From the NCBI GenBank assembly GCA_021806765.1, contig JAJZQR010000125.1:1-14089 (forward strand): DNA of 14,089 nucleotides, read 5' to 3'. Numbering within the stretch: position 1 is the first letter of the stretch; each line of letters starts with the position of its first letter. The position numbers and the translations under genes were made by a program. Shown one piece after another: positions 1-6,428 of this stretch. The notes under the pieces are model-generated. The model ran no database searches and had not been told where the DNA came from. It was given only the letters and a program-made list of their open reading frames with translations. This DNA comes from Chloroflexota bacterium. GTDB taxonomy: Bacteria; Chloroflexota; UBA6077.

Positions 1-3
1 CGC

Positions 4-18
4 GGCGAATGCTTCGCC
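4..18. repeat. Short perfect hairpin after the acyl-CoA synthetase gene
   Basis: Arms ggcgaa and ttcgcc pair perfectly over 6 bp around a 3-nt loop, about 10 nt beyond the stop codon of the minus-strand gene. No U-run follows within the visible sequence. It could be part of a terminator or of a palindromic repeat cut off by the window edge. Confidence 0.3.
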
Positions 19-28
19 AATACAACCA

Positions 29-2032
29 CTACCGCGCGATCCCCTTGGCTGCAGCCACCCACTCCCTCACGGTGTGGTACATGGGAACGCCCCGCTCCTG
101 GATGGTCTGGGAGATCCCGTGGGTGTAGGGTCCCCCCAGGGAACCGCAGAGGATCGGCTTCTCCTGCCGGGCCGAAGCCTCGGCCAGCACCTCCACGATC
201 CTCTCTTCCAACGCCGTGTCCTGGAAGACGAACCAGGGCATGATGATGTCCACGTTGGGGTCCGCCATCAGGGCCGCGATCCCCACCTCGTAGTCGGCGC
301 TGTTGGCAGAGCCGGTGACGTCCACAGGGTTCTGGGCCAGGTAGAAGGGGGGATAGACCTCCTTCAGGCGCGATACCGTCTCGGGCGCCAGCGGCGGCAT
401 GGTCAGGTGGCTCCCCTCCATCAGATCCATGGCCTGGACCATGGTGCCGGCCCCGTTGCTGATCATGGCCACCCGGCTCCCCTTGGCGCGGGGCTGCATG
501 GCCAGGGCCCTGGCCACCGCAGCCAACTCCTCGCAGCTATCAGCGGCGATGATGCCGGCCTGCTGGAAGGCTCCCGCTGCGACCCCGTAGCTGCCGCCGA
601 AGAACCCGGTATGGGACATGGAGGCCCGGGCGGCCCGCTGGGAGCGGCCCGACTTGAACAGGACGATGGGCTTTCTGGGGGATACCCGGCGGGCCGTCGC
701 CAGGAACTTCTCGCCCTCCGCCAGACCCTCCACGTAGCAGGCGATCACCCCGGTGCTGGGATCGCCGGCCAGGTAGCCGATCAGGTCGGCCTCGTCCACG
801 TCGATCCGGTTGCCGTAGCTGACAAACTTGCTCACCCCCACGTCGGCCAGCGCCTCGGCCAGGGCGGCGCCCACGGTCCCCGACTGGGAGAGGATAGCTA
901 TGGGACCCTTCTTGGGACGCACCATCCGCTCGTGGACCTGGAAGAGGGTGTCCAACTTGGTCTCGGTGTCGTAGACCCCGATGCAGTTGCAGCCGACGAT
1001 CCGTACATCCTTCTCCCGAGCCATCCGCTTGATGGTGGCCTCCAGCAGCTCGCTCTCCCCTCCCAACTCCTTACCGCCGCCCGAGAGGATCACCATGTTA
1101 TGGATCCCCTTCTCGGCGCACTCGCGGAGGATGTCCGGCACCATGGAGAGGGAAACGGTGACGGCCACCAGATCCACCGGCTCGGGGATGGCGGAGATGC
1201 TGGGGTAGCACTTCAGCCCCATGATCTCGCTCTTGGTGGGGTTCACCGGGTAGACCTTGCCCCGATACTCGTGATTGGCCAGGCTGTCCAGGACCGAGTT
1301 GCCCACCTTCCCCCAGGTGGCGGAGGCACCCACCACAGCCACCGACCTCGCCGAGAAGAAGCCCTCCAGGTGGTTGCCGTTCGGCTCGGCGACCGAAGCC
1401 ACCTTCCCCTCCGGTTGCAGCAGGATCTTGGCGTCCAGCACCCGGTGCTGGTCGCCCCACACTACGATGGGGTTCAGATCCACCGACTCCAACCGGTCGC
1501 CCAGATCCATCCCCATCCGGCTGGCCATGGTCAGCAGGTCCACCAGCATATCCTCGGAGACCGGGGTCTGACCCCGATAGCCCTCCAGTAGCGGGCGCCC
1601 CTTGATCTCCCGGATCATGGCCCGGGCGTCATCCGGACTCACGGGCAGGACCCGGAAGCTAACGTCGTGGAGCAGTTCGGTGAATACTCCGCCGAGACCG
1701 AACATCAGGGCGGGGCCGAACTGAGGGTCGCGGATCAGGCCGACGATGACCTCCACCCCTTCCCTGACCATCTCCTCGACGCTGACCCCCTCGATGCGGG
1801 CTTCGGGCGCCTTCGCCCGAACGTTCTCCACGATGCGAGAGAAGGCGGTCCTCACCTCCTCCTGCGACGAGCACCCCAACTGGACGCCCCCCACGTCGGT
1901 CTTGTGGAGGATGTCGGAGGAGACGATCTTCAGGACCAGGGGGAAGCCGAGCCTCGCCGCCAGCGCGGCCGCATCGTCAGCTGTGGTCGCTATCCCACCC
2001 TGGGGGGCGATGAACCCGTACTTCCGGTACAT
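29..2032 (-). CDS. NDP-forming acyl-CoA synthetase (acetate-CoA ligase type), fused ATP-grasp and CoA-binding domains
   Basis: This 667-residue protein likely interconverts an acyl-CoA plus ADP and phosphate with the free acid, CoA and ATP in the cytoplasm. An ATP-grasp domain comes first (about residues 1-210; SVDLNPIVV near 183). A CoA-binding Rossmann domain follows (VAVVGAS near 232), then succinyl-CoA-ligase-like domains. H474 in the SHTG motif matches the phosphorylated His of the family. The ATP-grasp-first order is the reverse of PatZ/Pka and of the protist ADP-forming enzymes as I remember them. The frame is open to 2104, but the ATG at 2032 has AGGAG 7 nt upstream and gives the expected domain start (MYRKYGF). 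It lies 103 nt after the carbonic anhydrase-like gene and is probably cotranscribed with the sucCD run. The acyl substrate (acetate, propionate, branched-chain or aryl acids) cannot be read from sequence. Confidence 0.9.
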   Translation of the reverse strand: MYRKYGFIAPQGGIATTADDAAALAARLGFPLVLKIVSSDILHKTDVGGVQLGCSSQEEVRTAFSRIVENVRAKAPEARIEGVSVEEMVREGVEVIVGLIRDPQFGPALMFGLGGVFTELLHDVSFRVLPVSPDDARAMIREIKGRPLLEGYRGQTPVSEDMLVDLLTMASRMGMDLGDRLESVDLNPIVVWGDQHRVLDAKILLQPEGKVASVAEPNGNHLEGFFSARSVAVVGASATWGKVGNSVLDSLANHEYRGKVYPVNPTKSEIMGLKCYPSISAIPEPVDLVAVTVSLSMVPDILRECAEKGIHNMVILSGGGKELGGESELLEATIKRMAREKDVRIVGCNCIGVYDTETKLDTLFQVHERMVRPKKGPIAILSQSGTVGAALAEALADVGVSKFVSYGNRIDVDEADLIGYLAGDPSTGVIACYVEGLAEGEKFLATARRVSPRKPIVLFKSGRSQRAARASMSHTGFFGGSYGVAAGAFQQAGIIAADSCEELAAVARALAMQPRAKGSRVAMISNGAGTMVQAMDLMEGSHLTMPPLAPETVSRLKEVYPPFYLAQNPVDVTGSANSADYEVGIAALMADPNVDIIMPWFVFQDTALEERIVEVLAEASARQEKPILCGSLGGPYTHGISQTIQERGVPMYHTVREWVAAAKGIAR

Positions 2033-2135
2033 CTGCAAGCTCCTTACTACAAGTGCTCCCGCATCTAACAAGGGCGTAGGGTGGTTTCGCCTCAAGGGGT
2101 CCACCGGTCGTGCCCATGCCGGGCCTGGTCAACCG

Positions 2136-2642
2136 CTACCGCTTGTGCTCCCGAGCCAGGGTCACGTAGTGCCGGGTGGTTTGCGCCATCCGAGCCACGT
2201 CCTCCTCCGTCAACTCTCGCACCACCTTACCGGGCACGCCCAGCACCAGGCTGCGGGGCGGGATCGTCTTCCTCTCGCCCACCACGGCACCGGCTCCTAC
2301 CATGCTCCCCGCACCGATCACCGCGCCGGTGAGCACCACCGCATGGATGGCCACGAGGGACCCATCCCCCACGGTGCAGCCGTGGATCACCGCGTTGTGG
2401 CCGACAGACACGCCGTCGCCGATGACCGTCGGCGCCCCAGGAGCCACGTGGACGGTGCTGTTGTCCTGGATGTTGCAGTCTCGGCCGATGGTAATGGGGG
2501 CGATGTCGCCTCGAACCACCGTGTTGTACCAGATGCTACTTCCCGGACCGATGGTAACGTCGCCTATCACCAGGGCCCCCTCGGCGATGAAGACGTCCTC
2601 GGCCACCTTCGGCATTATTCCCTTATAGGGGACTATCGGCAC
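2136..2642 (-). CDS. Gamma-class carbonic anhydrase-like (YrdA/PaaY-type) hexapeptide protein
   Basis: This 168-residue protein is a left-handed beta-helix of hexapeptide repeats (IGD, IGPGS, IGAGS, VGAGA turns) ending in a C-terminal helix, the usual length for the family. The gamma-carbonic anhydrase Zn ligands are present as H65 (NSTVHV), H82 and H87 (VGHNAVIHGC). The conserved R44/D46 (VVRGD) and Q59 (IQDN) are also there, so a trimer with interface zinc is expected. Family members act as carbonic anhydrases or, in the PaaY branch, as CoA-thioester hydrolases; the sequence does not decide between them. The frame is open to 2771, but the GTG at 2642 has GGAGG 9 nt upstream and begins with the family-typical PIVPYKG. 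It lies between sucD and the acyl-CoA synthetase gene, which makes a thioesterase role worth considering. Confidence 0.9.
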   Translation of the reverse strand: MPIVPYKGIMPKVAEDVFIAEGALVIGDVTIGPGSSIWYNTVVRGDIAPITIGRDCNIQDNSTVHVAPGAPTVIGDGVSVGHNAVIHGCTVGDGSLVAIHAVVLTGAVIGAGSMVGAGAVVGERKTIPPRSLVLGVPGKVVRELTEEDVARMAQTTRHYVTLAREHKR

Positions 2643-2659
2643 CTGCAATAACCTCCACC

Positions 2660-2830
2660 AATGCGATACCCGTAGGGCACGTGACGTGAGCGGGCGCAGC
2701 GTCACGCTTGTACCCCGCCACCCGAACGATGGCGTCACCCGTGTAGGGAGGGGCCCTGTGCTCCTCCGCACGTCGAGCGATGGCAGGCCGGCGGCAGGGC
2801 AGAGCGCCCTGCCCTACTTCAAAGAACCCA
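2660..2830. repeat. Intergenic palindromic elements between sucD and the carbonic anhydrase-like gene
   Basis: The 190-nt gap contains at least two unrelated palindromes. At 2681-2705 is a 25-nt unit with arms GTGACG and CGTCAC; a second copy at 6765-6789 matches at 23 of 25 positions. At 2793-2817 an 8-bp perfect stem (ggcagggc, loop agagc, gccctgcc) is followed by ctac. Read on the minus strand it is a GTAG-headed hairpin starting GTAGGGCAGGGC, a 12-mer also found at 6074. It begins 15 nt beyond the sucD stop, so it could stabilise the sucCD message end or terminate it. Confidence 0.65.
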
Positions 2831-2831
2831 G

Positions 2832-3701
2832 CTATCTCCCCAGTGCTTCTGCAGTGAGGCGGACGATATCGTTCAGAGTGTCGGCCATCTTCACGCCCGC
2901 GGCCTCCAGCGCCCTGACCTTATCAACCGCCAGGCCCGTCCCTTCCGAGGAGATCGCCCCGGCGTGGCCCATCCGCTTCTCGGCCGGCGCCGTCTTCCCG
3001 CTGATGAAAGCGATCACCGGCTTCGTCATCTCGGCGATGAACCGGGTGGCATGCTCCTCCTGGTTCCCTCCCAGTTCGCCGATCATCACCACCGCCCTGG
3101 TCTCGGGATCCTTCTCGAACAGCTTCAGGTACTCCACGAAGTTGGTCCCGATGACCGGATCGCCCCCTATCCCTACGCAGCTGGTCTGGCCAATCCCGGC
3201 CTCGCACATCAGTTTGGTGACCTCGAAGCAGAGGGTGCCACTTCGAGATGCCACCCCCACCGGACCCGGCATCGCCGTGGAGGGCGGGTACATCCCCAGG
3301 CTGGTCTGCCCCGGGGTGATGATCCCGGGGCAATTGGGCCCTATCACCCAGGTCCCGTGCTCCCTCGCCAGGGCCCGGATCTGCATGGCGTCGTGGACCG
3401 GCACCCCCTCGGTGATCACCACCACCAGGGGGATGTCGCTCTCGATAGCCTCCGCCGCCGCCTCCAGGGTGTGGGGGGCGGGAACGTAGATCACCGAGGC
3501 GTCGAAGCTCTGTTCGGTCCTGGCCTCGGCTATGGTGTCGTAGATGGGGACCCCCAGCACCTCCTGCCCGCCTCTGCCGGGCGTCACCCCGGCCACGATC
3601 TTGGTGCCGTAGTCCAGCATCAGCTTGGTCTGGATCTGTCCAAAGCGCCCGGTGGCCCCCTGCACCAGGACCCGGGTGCCCGCGTCAACAAGAATAGACA
3701 T
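2832..3701 (-). CDS. sucD: Succinate-CoA ligase (NDP-forming) alpha subunit
   Basis: The alpha subunit carries the CoA site and the phosphohistidine of succinyl-CoA synthetase, which couples succinyl-CoA cleavage to NTP formation in the TCA cycle or in fermentation. The 289 residues match the family length. The CoA-binding Rossmann loop is GATGRFG (15-21). GPNCPG lies at 121-126, and E209 sits in MIGELGG. The phosphorylated histidine is H246 in MGHAGAI, the same number as in E. coli SucD. The ATG at 3701 has GGAGG 5 nt upstream; an in-frame TTG at 3713 lacks support. It follows sucC after a 97-nt gap filled by a heptad inverted repeat. A closely related acid such as malate cannot be excluded as substrate, because sequence alone does not settle specificity. 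Confidence 0.95.
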   Translation of the reverse strand: MSILVDAGTRVLVQGATGRFGQIQTKLMLDYGTKIVAGVTPGRGGQEVLGVPIYDTIAEARTEQSFDASVIYVPAPHTLEAAAEAIESDIPLVVVITEGVPVHDAMQIRALAREHGTWVIGPNCPGIITPGQTSLGMYPPSTAMPGPVGVASRSGTLCFEVTKLMCEAGIGQTSCVGIGGDPVIGTNFVEYLKLFEKDPETRAVVMIGELGGNQEEHATRFIAEMTKPVIAFISGKTAPAEKRMGHAGAISSEGTGLAVDKVRALEAAGVKMADTLNDIVRLTAEALGR

Positions 3702-3720
3702 GTCGGCCTCCAATATCTAT

Positions 3721-3811
3721 CAGGACTGAGGACTGAGGACTGAGGACTGAGGGCTGAGGACTGAGTGCTCAGACCCCACGACCCAGTCCTCAGTCCTTTC
3801 ACCTCAGTCCT
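3721..3811. repeat. Heptad (GGACTGA) tandem repeat arranged as an inverted pair
   Basis: The left half (3722-3763) is six tandem copies of aggactg, one with a single change, plus a degenerate seventh. After a spacer of roughly 13 nt the right half (3784-3811) carries the reverse complement cagtcct in exact 7-nt register at 3784, 3791 and 3805. The unit at 3798 is degenerate. The whole can fold into a long hairpin. It fills the sucC-sucD gap and runs into the 3' end of sucC. A second, independent array of the same heptad lies at 12537-12609. The style resembles the short tandemly repeated heptanucleotides (STRR) described in cyanobacteria. Confidence 0.85.
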
Positions 3812-4956
3812 GTCGCCGCGGCTGCTGCCGCTGCGGCGCGGGTTGCTTCCTGGATGGAAGGGAAGACATCGATCCCCACGGAGCGGAGCATCTCCTCCCC
3901 CACATCCGCCCGGGTCCCATGGACTACGGCGAAGATGGGCACCCTCGGCTTCCTCTCGGTCACCGCGTCCAGCACCCCTCCGGCTGCGTCCTCGGGCAGC
4001 GATATCGATAGACTGAAGGCCAGCAGGATCGACTTCACCCTCGGATCCTGCTCCACCTTCTTCATCACCAGGCTCAGGGCGTCCCGGGCCTTGGTCCGGC
4101 TGGCGCCGCCCCCCGTGTCCAGGAAGTTGGCGGGAGCGGCACCGTAGTGGCGCACCAGGTCCAGCAGAGAGAGCACCAGCCCTGCCCCGTTCCCCATGAT
4201 CGCCACCTCCCCCTCCAAGTCCACGTAGCTGACCTTCTTCGCCCTGCCCTCCAACTCCAGGGGGGTTAGCCCGACCTCGTCCCGTCGGTTCTGGAGGAAG
4301 GGCTGGCGGAAGGCAGCGTCGTCGTCCAGGATCACCTTGGCGTCCGCCGCGTACAGTTCGCCCCGTACGGTGACCACCAGGGGATTCACCTCCAGCAGGT
4401 GGGCATCCATCCGGCAGAAGGCCGTGTAGAGCCGCTGGAGGAACCGCCCCAGGGAGGCAGCGTCCTCGCCCCGCAACCCCATCAACTTCGCCACCTGAAG
4501 CGCCTCGTGGCCCCTCAGCCCTCTCAGCGCGTCCACGGGATGCCGCACTACGGCCTCCGGTCGGGTCCGGGCCACCTCCTCGACCTCCACCCCCCCATCG
4601 GCGCAGGCCAGGATCAGGGGGCCCCCCGCCAGCCGGTCCACGGAGAGGCTGACGTACATTTCCCTGGCGATCTCGAGCCGTTCCTCGATCAGGACGGTGC
4701 GGACCCTCTGCCCGCCGAGGCTGGCCTCCAGGATCTCGGCGGCCAGATCCCCCGCCTCCTTGCGGCCGGCGGCCAGCCGCACCAGCCCTGCCTTGCCCCG
4801 GCCGCCCACCAGCAACTGGGCCTTGACCACCACGGAGTCACCCAGGGCAGCGGTTACTACGGCCGCCTCCTCGGGAGTGCAGGCCACCTGGCCTCGGGGT
4901 ACGGGGATGCCGTTCTGCTGAAGAAGCTGTTTGCCCTCGAATTCGTACAGTCTCAT
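3799..4956 (-). CDS. sucC: Succinate-CoA ligase (NDP-forming) beta subunit
   Basis: This 385-residue protein is the ATP-grasp subunit that binds nucleotide and pairs with SucD. Visible landmarks are MRLYEFEGKQLL at the N-terminus, K45, the glycine loop GGRGKAG (51-57), and Mg-binding EVNP (189-192) with D205 in YAADAK. The C-terminal ligase domain has NGAGL (256-260) and NFLDTGGGAS (277-286). The MRLYEFEGK start differs from the MNxHEYQAK of the commonest bacterial SucC. In-frame ATGs at 4974 and 4971 exist, but homology favours 4956. None of the three has a convincing Shine-Dalgarno sequence. The last codons (ending TGLR and TGA) lie inside the heptad repeat, after an Ala-rich tail, so the natural C-terminus appears to be repeat-derived. 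A promoter and a structured leader lie upstream. Confidence 0.93.
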   Translation of the reverse strand: MRLYEFEGKQLLQQNGIPVPRGQVACTPEEAAVVTAALGDSVVVKAQLLVGGRGKAGLVRLAAGRKEAGDLAAEILEASLGGQRVRTVLIEERLEIAREMYVSLSVDRLAGGPLILACADGGVEVEEVARTRPEAVVRHPVDALRGLRGHEALQVAKLMGLRGEDAASLGRFLQRLYTAFCRMDAHLLEVNPLVVTVRGELYAADAKVILDDDAAFRQPFLQNRRDEVGLTPLELEGRAKKVSYVDLEGEVAIMGNGAGLVLSLLDLVRHYGAAPANFLDTGGGASRTKARDALSLVMKKVEQDPRVKSILLAFSLSISLPEDAAGGVLDAVTERKPRVPIFAVVHGTRADVGEEMLRSVGIDVFPSIQEATRAAAAAAAATGLR

Positions 4957-4982
4957 CGTCGAGCACCACATCATGGAGAATA

Positions 4983-5060
4983 GGGCCGGCCTGTACCGGC
5001 CCGGCGAAAGGGGTCATGGTCTCGAAGGTCCGGCCAGCCTCTGGCCGGAAGGACACCCCT
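4983..5060 (-). promoter_or_regulatory. Structured 5' leader of sucC (two hairpins and an enclosing stem)
   Basis: Between the predicted transcription start (about 5088) and the sucC ATG lie two strong hairpins. One is a perfect 9-bp stem at 5029-5049 (tccggccag, loop cct, ctggccgga). The other is a perfect 7-bp stem at 4983-5002 (gggccgg / ccggccc, 6-nt loop). A further 6-bp pairing (5009-5014 with 5055-5060) can enclose the first hairpin. I recognise no known riboswitch. Lack of a Shine-Dalgarno sequence before sucC makes leader control plausible but unproven. Confidence 0.4.
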
Positions 5061-5094
5061 CAGACGAAGGGTAAACACGGGGTACCACAACGGC

Positions 5095-5124
5095 ATTCTA
5101 TGTCTAATCACCGGCCAGGGTCAA
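5095..5124 (-). promoter_or_regulatory. Sigma-70-type promoter for the sucC-sucD run
   Basis: On the minus strand TTGACC (5124-5119) is followed after 18 nt by TAGAAT (5100-5095), each one mismatch from consensus. Transcription would start near 5088 and leave a leader of about 130 nt before sucC. Confidence 0.6.
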
Positions 5125-5298
5125 CGAGCAGAGAGCCGCCTCGCCCCCAGAAAGCATCTCTTCGCCGCGGCACTCTTCTTGCTACAAAGTTCGTCGTCAA
5201 CCCCTGGAAGCCCGAGGATCTCTGTCGATTCTCGGCTCGCCTCTACCGGCGTTTGATACCACTCTCAGCTCCCAATGGCCACCAATTGGGGATATTTG

Positions 5299-5327
5299 AG
5301 TGGATAATTCGGTAATTTTGTGGATAA
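5299..5327. promoter_or_regulatory. Pair of DnaA-box-like sites
   Basis: TGTGGATAA at 5319-5327 is the exact reverse complement of the consensus DnaA box TTATCCACA. AGTGGATAA at 5299-5307 matches it at 8 of 9 positions. Both have the same orientation, with start sites 20 bp apart (about two helical turns), in the most AT-rich part of the gap. No replication gene is nearby, so a regulatory site or chance is more likely than an origin. Confidence 0.35.
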
Positions 5328-5442
5328 CCACCATCTCAATCACGGGACGAGAGGCACTTGAGATAACGACAATGAAGGGAGGATGGCTCGAGAAGATACG
5401 GCGGCAAGTCGATCAGGTCCAGACCAAAGCGAGGAGGTTGTG

Positions 5443-6030
5443 ATGGAAACGAAAGAGTCGTGCTTCTTTCGTGCGCTCTACCAGGTCGCCGTTACCATCA
5501 ACTCCAGTCTGGAGCCCAAGGACGTCCTCAGGGCCATAGTCCAAAGCTCGGCCAGGGCGCTGGGAACGAAGGCCTGCTCCATCATGCTGCTCAGTCCCGA
5601 CCGACGGGAACTGCGCCACGGGGTAGATTTCGGACTCAGCGACTGGTACATCCGCAAGGGTCCTGTCAGTGTGGACCTCAGCATGACCGAGGCACTGCAA
5701 GGTCGATCCGTAGCCGTCCTGGACGCCGGCAACGATCCTCGGGTCCAGTACGGCCCCCAGAACCTTCGAGAGGGCATCGCCTCTATCCTCTCCGTGCCGA
5801 TTCGGCTACGGGGGGAGGTGATCGGGGTGATGCGAGTCTACACCGCCGAGCCCTGGGAATTCACCCTCAACGAGATCGAGTTCGTCGAGGCCGTCGCAAA
5901 CCTTGGCGCCATCGCCCTGGAGAATGCACGTCGACTCGACGAGGTGCAGTACAACTACGACATGGTTTCTCGATACGTCTACAATGACACCTGGATAGCC
6001 CAGATGTGGGGAGGGGAGAAGGCAAAATAG
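5443..6030 (+). CDS. Stand-alone GAF domain protein
   Basis: This 195-residue protein consists almost entirely of one GAF domain (about residues 20-170). The fold is recognisable from the helix SSLEPKDVLRAIVQSSARALG, the strand KACSIMLL, the SVPIRLRGEVIGVMRVYT hairpin and the closing helix EIEFVEAVANLGAIALENARR. GAF domains bind small ligands such as cyclic nucleotides, tetrapyrroles or NO, or sense redox. No kinase, cyclase or DNA-binding output domain is present, so it probably works through a partner or as a diffusible sensor. The ATG at 5443 has GAGGAGG 5 nt upstream. An earlier in-frame ATG at 5383 abuts its purine run and is less likely. It is divergent from sucC and convergent with the next small gene. 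Ligand and partner are unknown. Confidence 0.85.
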   Translation: METKESCFFRALYQVAVTINSSLEPKDVLRAIVQSSARALGTKACSIMLLSPDRRELRHGVDFGLSDWYIRKGPVSVDLSMTEALQGRSVAVLDAGNDPRVQYGPQNLREGIASILSVPIRLRGEVIGVMRVYTAEPWEFTLNEIEFVEAVANLGAIALENARRLDEVQYNYDMVSRYVYNDTWIAQMWGGEKAK

Positions 6031-6073
6031 CTCCCTACACGGCGAAAACCGCTGCTGAGAGAGAGATTGTAGA

Positions 6074-6142
6074 GTAGGGCAGGGCCACCCCTCCCGAAGG
6101 GCCAGGGGCAGGATCAGGGCATTGATGGCTGCCTCTGCCTAC
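6074..6142. repeat. Facing pair of GTAG-type REP-like sequences
   Basis: The element begins GTAGGGCAG (6074-6082) and ends CTGCCTAC (6135-6142), the near reverse complement, with GC-rich partly self-complementary DNA between. It occupies the gap between the convergent GAF gene and the small hypothetical gene. The first 12 nt repeat exactly at 2806-2817 (minus strand) and with one change at 11110-11121. Confidence 0.5.
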
Positions 6143-6185
6143 CCCTGTCAGCCACCGGATCACGGTTTCGGCGGGAGACGATCCT

Positions 6186-6428
6186 CTACGCACGGGCCTG
6201 AATCTCCTGGTTGAGCACTTCGTACAGTTCCTCGGGAGACTCCGGGTACGATTGACCCGACCGGGCGTAGCGATCGGTAACGGACAGGAGCATGTCCACC
6301 AAGCTGTCAGAAATGCCCATGGCCAGCACCCTCTGCTGCTCCAGCGTGTCGTGGAGGGCAGACCAGTTGTGGTGAGGGGTTTCTTCCCAGAGCAGGTTGA
6401 CGTCGTCCATCGGTATGTGAGCCAACAT
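6186..6428 (-). CDS. Small hypothetical protein
   Basis: This predicted acidic, helical protein of 80 residues is not one I recognise. It has no membrane segment, signal peptide or Cys/His cluster. Visible features are a Trp-rich N-terminal part (NLLWEETPHHNW), a hydrophobic central helix (VLAMGISDSLVDMLLSV) and a C-terminal acidic helix (SPEELYEVLNQEIQ). Amphipathic spacing and balanced composition set it apart from the Arg/Pro/Ser/Thr-rich shadow frame on the same strand. The ATG at 6428 has GGGAGG only 3 nt upstream; the following TTG would have better spacing, and the frame stays open to an ATG at 6482 without a ribosome binding site. It is flanked by palindromic repeats on both sides, so its promoter is not evident. 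It is probably but not certainly a gene. Confidence 0.5.
   Translation of the reverse strand: MLAHIPMDDVNLLWEETPHHNWSALHDTLEQQRVLAMGISDSLVDMLLSVTDRYARSGQSYPESPEELYEVLNQEIQARA

Larger units (their letters stand above)
4957..5442. other. Divergent intergenic region between sucC and the GAF gene
   Basis: These 486 nt hold the sucC leader and promoter near 4983-5124, then about 160 nt in which I see no gene or clear signal. After that comes an AT-richer stretch (about 5285-5330) with two DnaA-box-like sites. The short open frames crossing the region have no ribosome binding site and no recognisable protein character. I could not identify a good plus-strand promoter for the GAF gene. Confidence 0.5.

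Noticed and set aside
74..1591. 505-codon open frame antisense to the acyl-CoA synthetase gene
   Set aside because: It mirrors a well-supported gene in high-GC DNA, is rich in Gly, His, Asp and Leu with no domain, and has no ribosome binding site.
2032..2135. Separate promoter for the acyl-CoA synthetase
   Set aside because: A TTGACC hexamer near the carbonic anhydrase-like stop has no -10 box at proper spacing, and a TAGTAA-like hexamer overlaps the ribosome binding site.
3721..3811. Heptad arrays as a CRISPR array
   Set aside because: The units are 7 nt with no spacers, there is inverted symmetry, and no cas gene is nearby.
5016..5315. 99-codon plus-strand frame in the sucC-GAF gap
   Set aside because: It covers the sucC promoter and leader on the opposite strand, has no ribosome binding site and a basic, low-information composition.
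5299..5327. Replication origin at the DnaA-box pair
   Set aside because: Only two boxes are seen, and no dnaA, dnaN, gidA or parAB genes are nearby.
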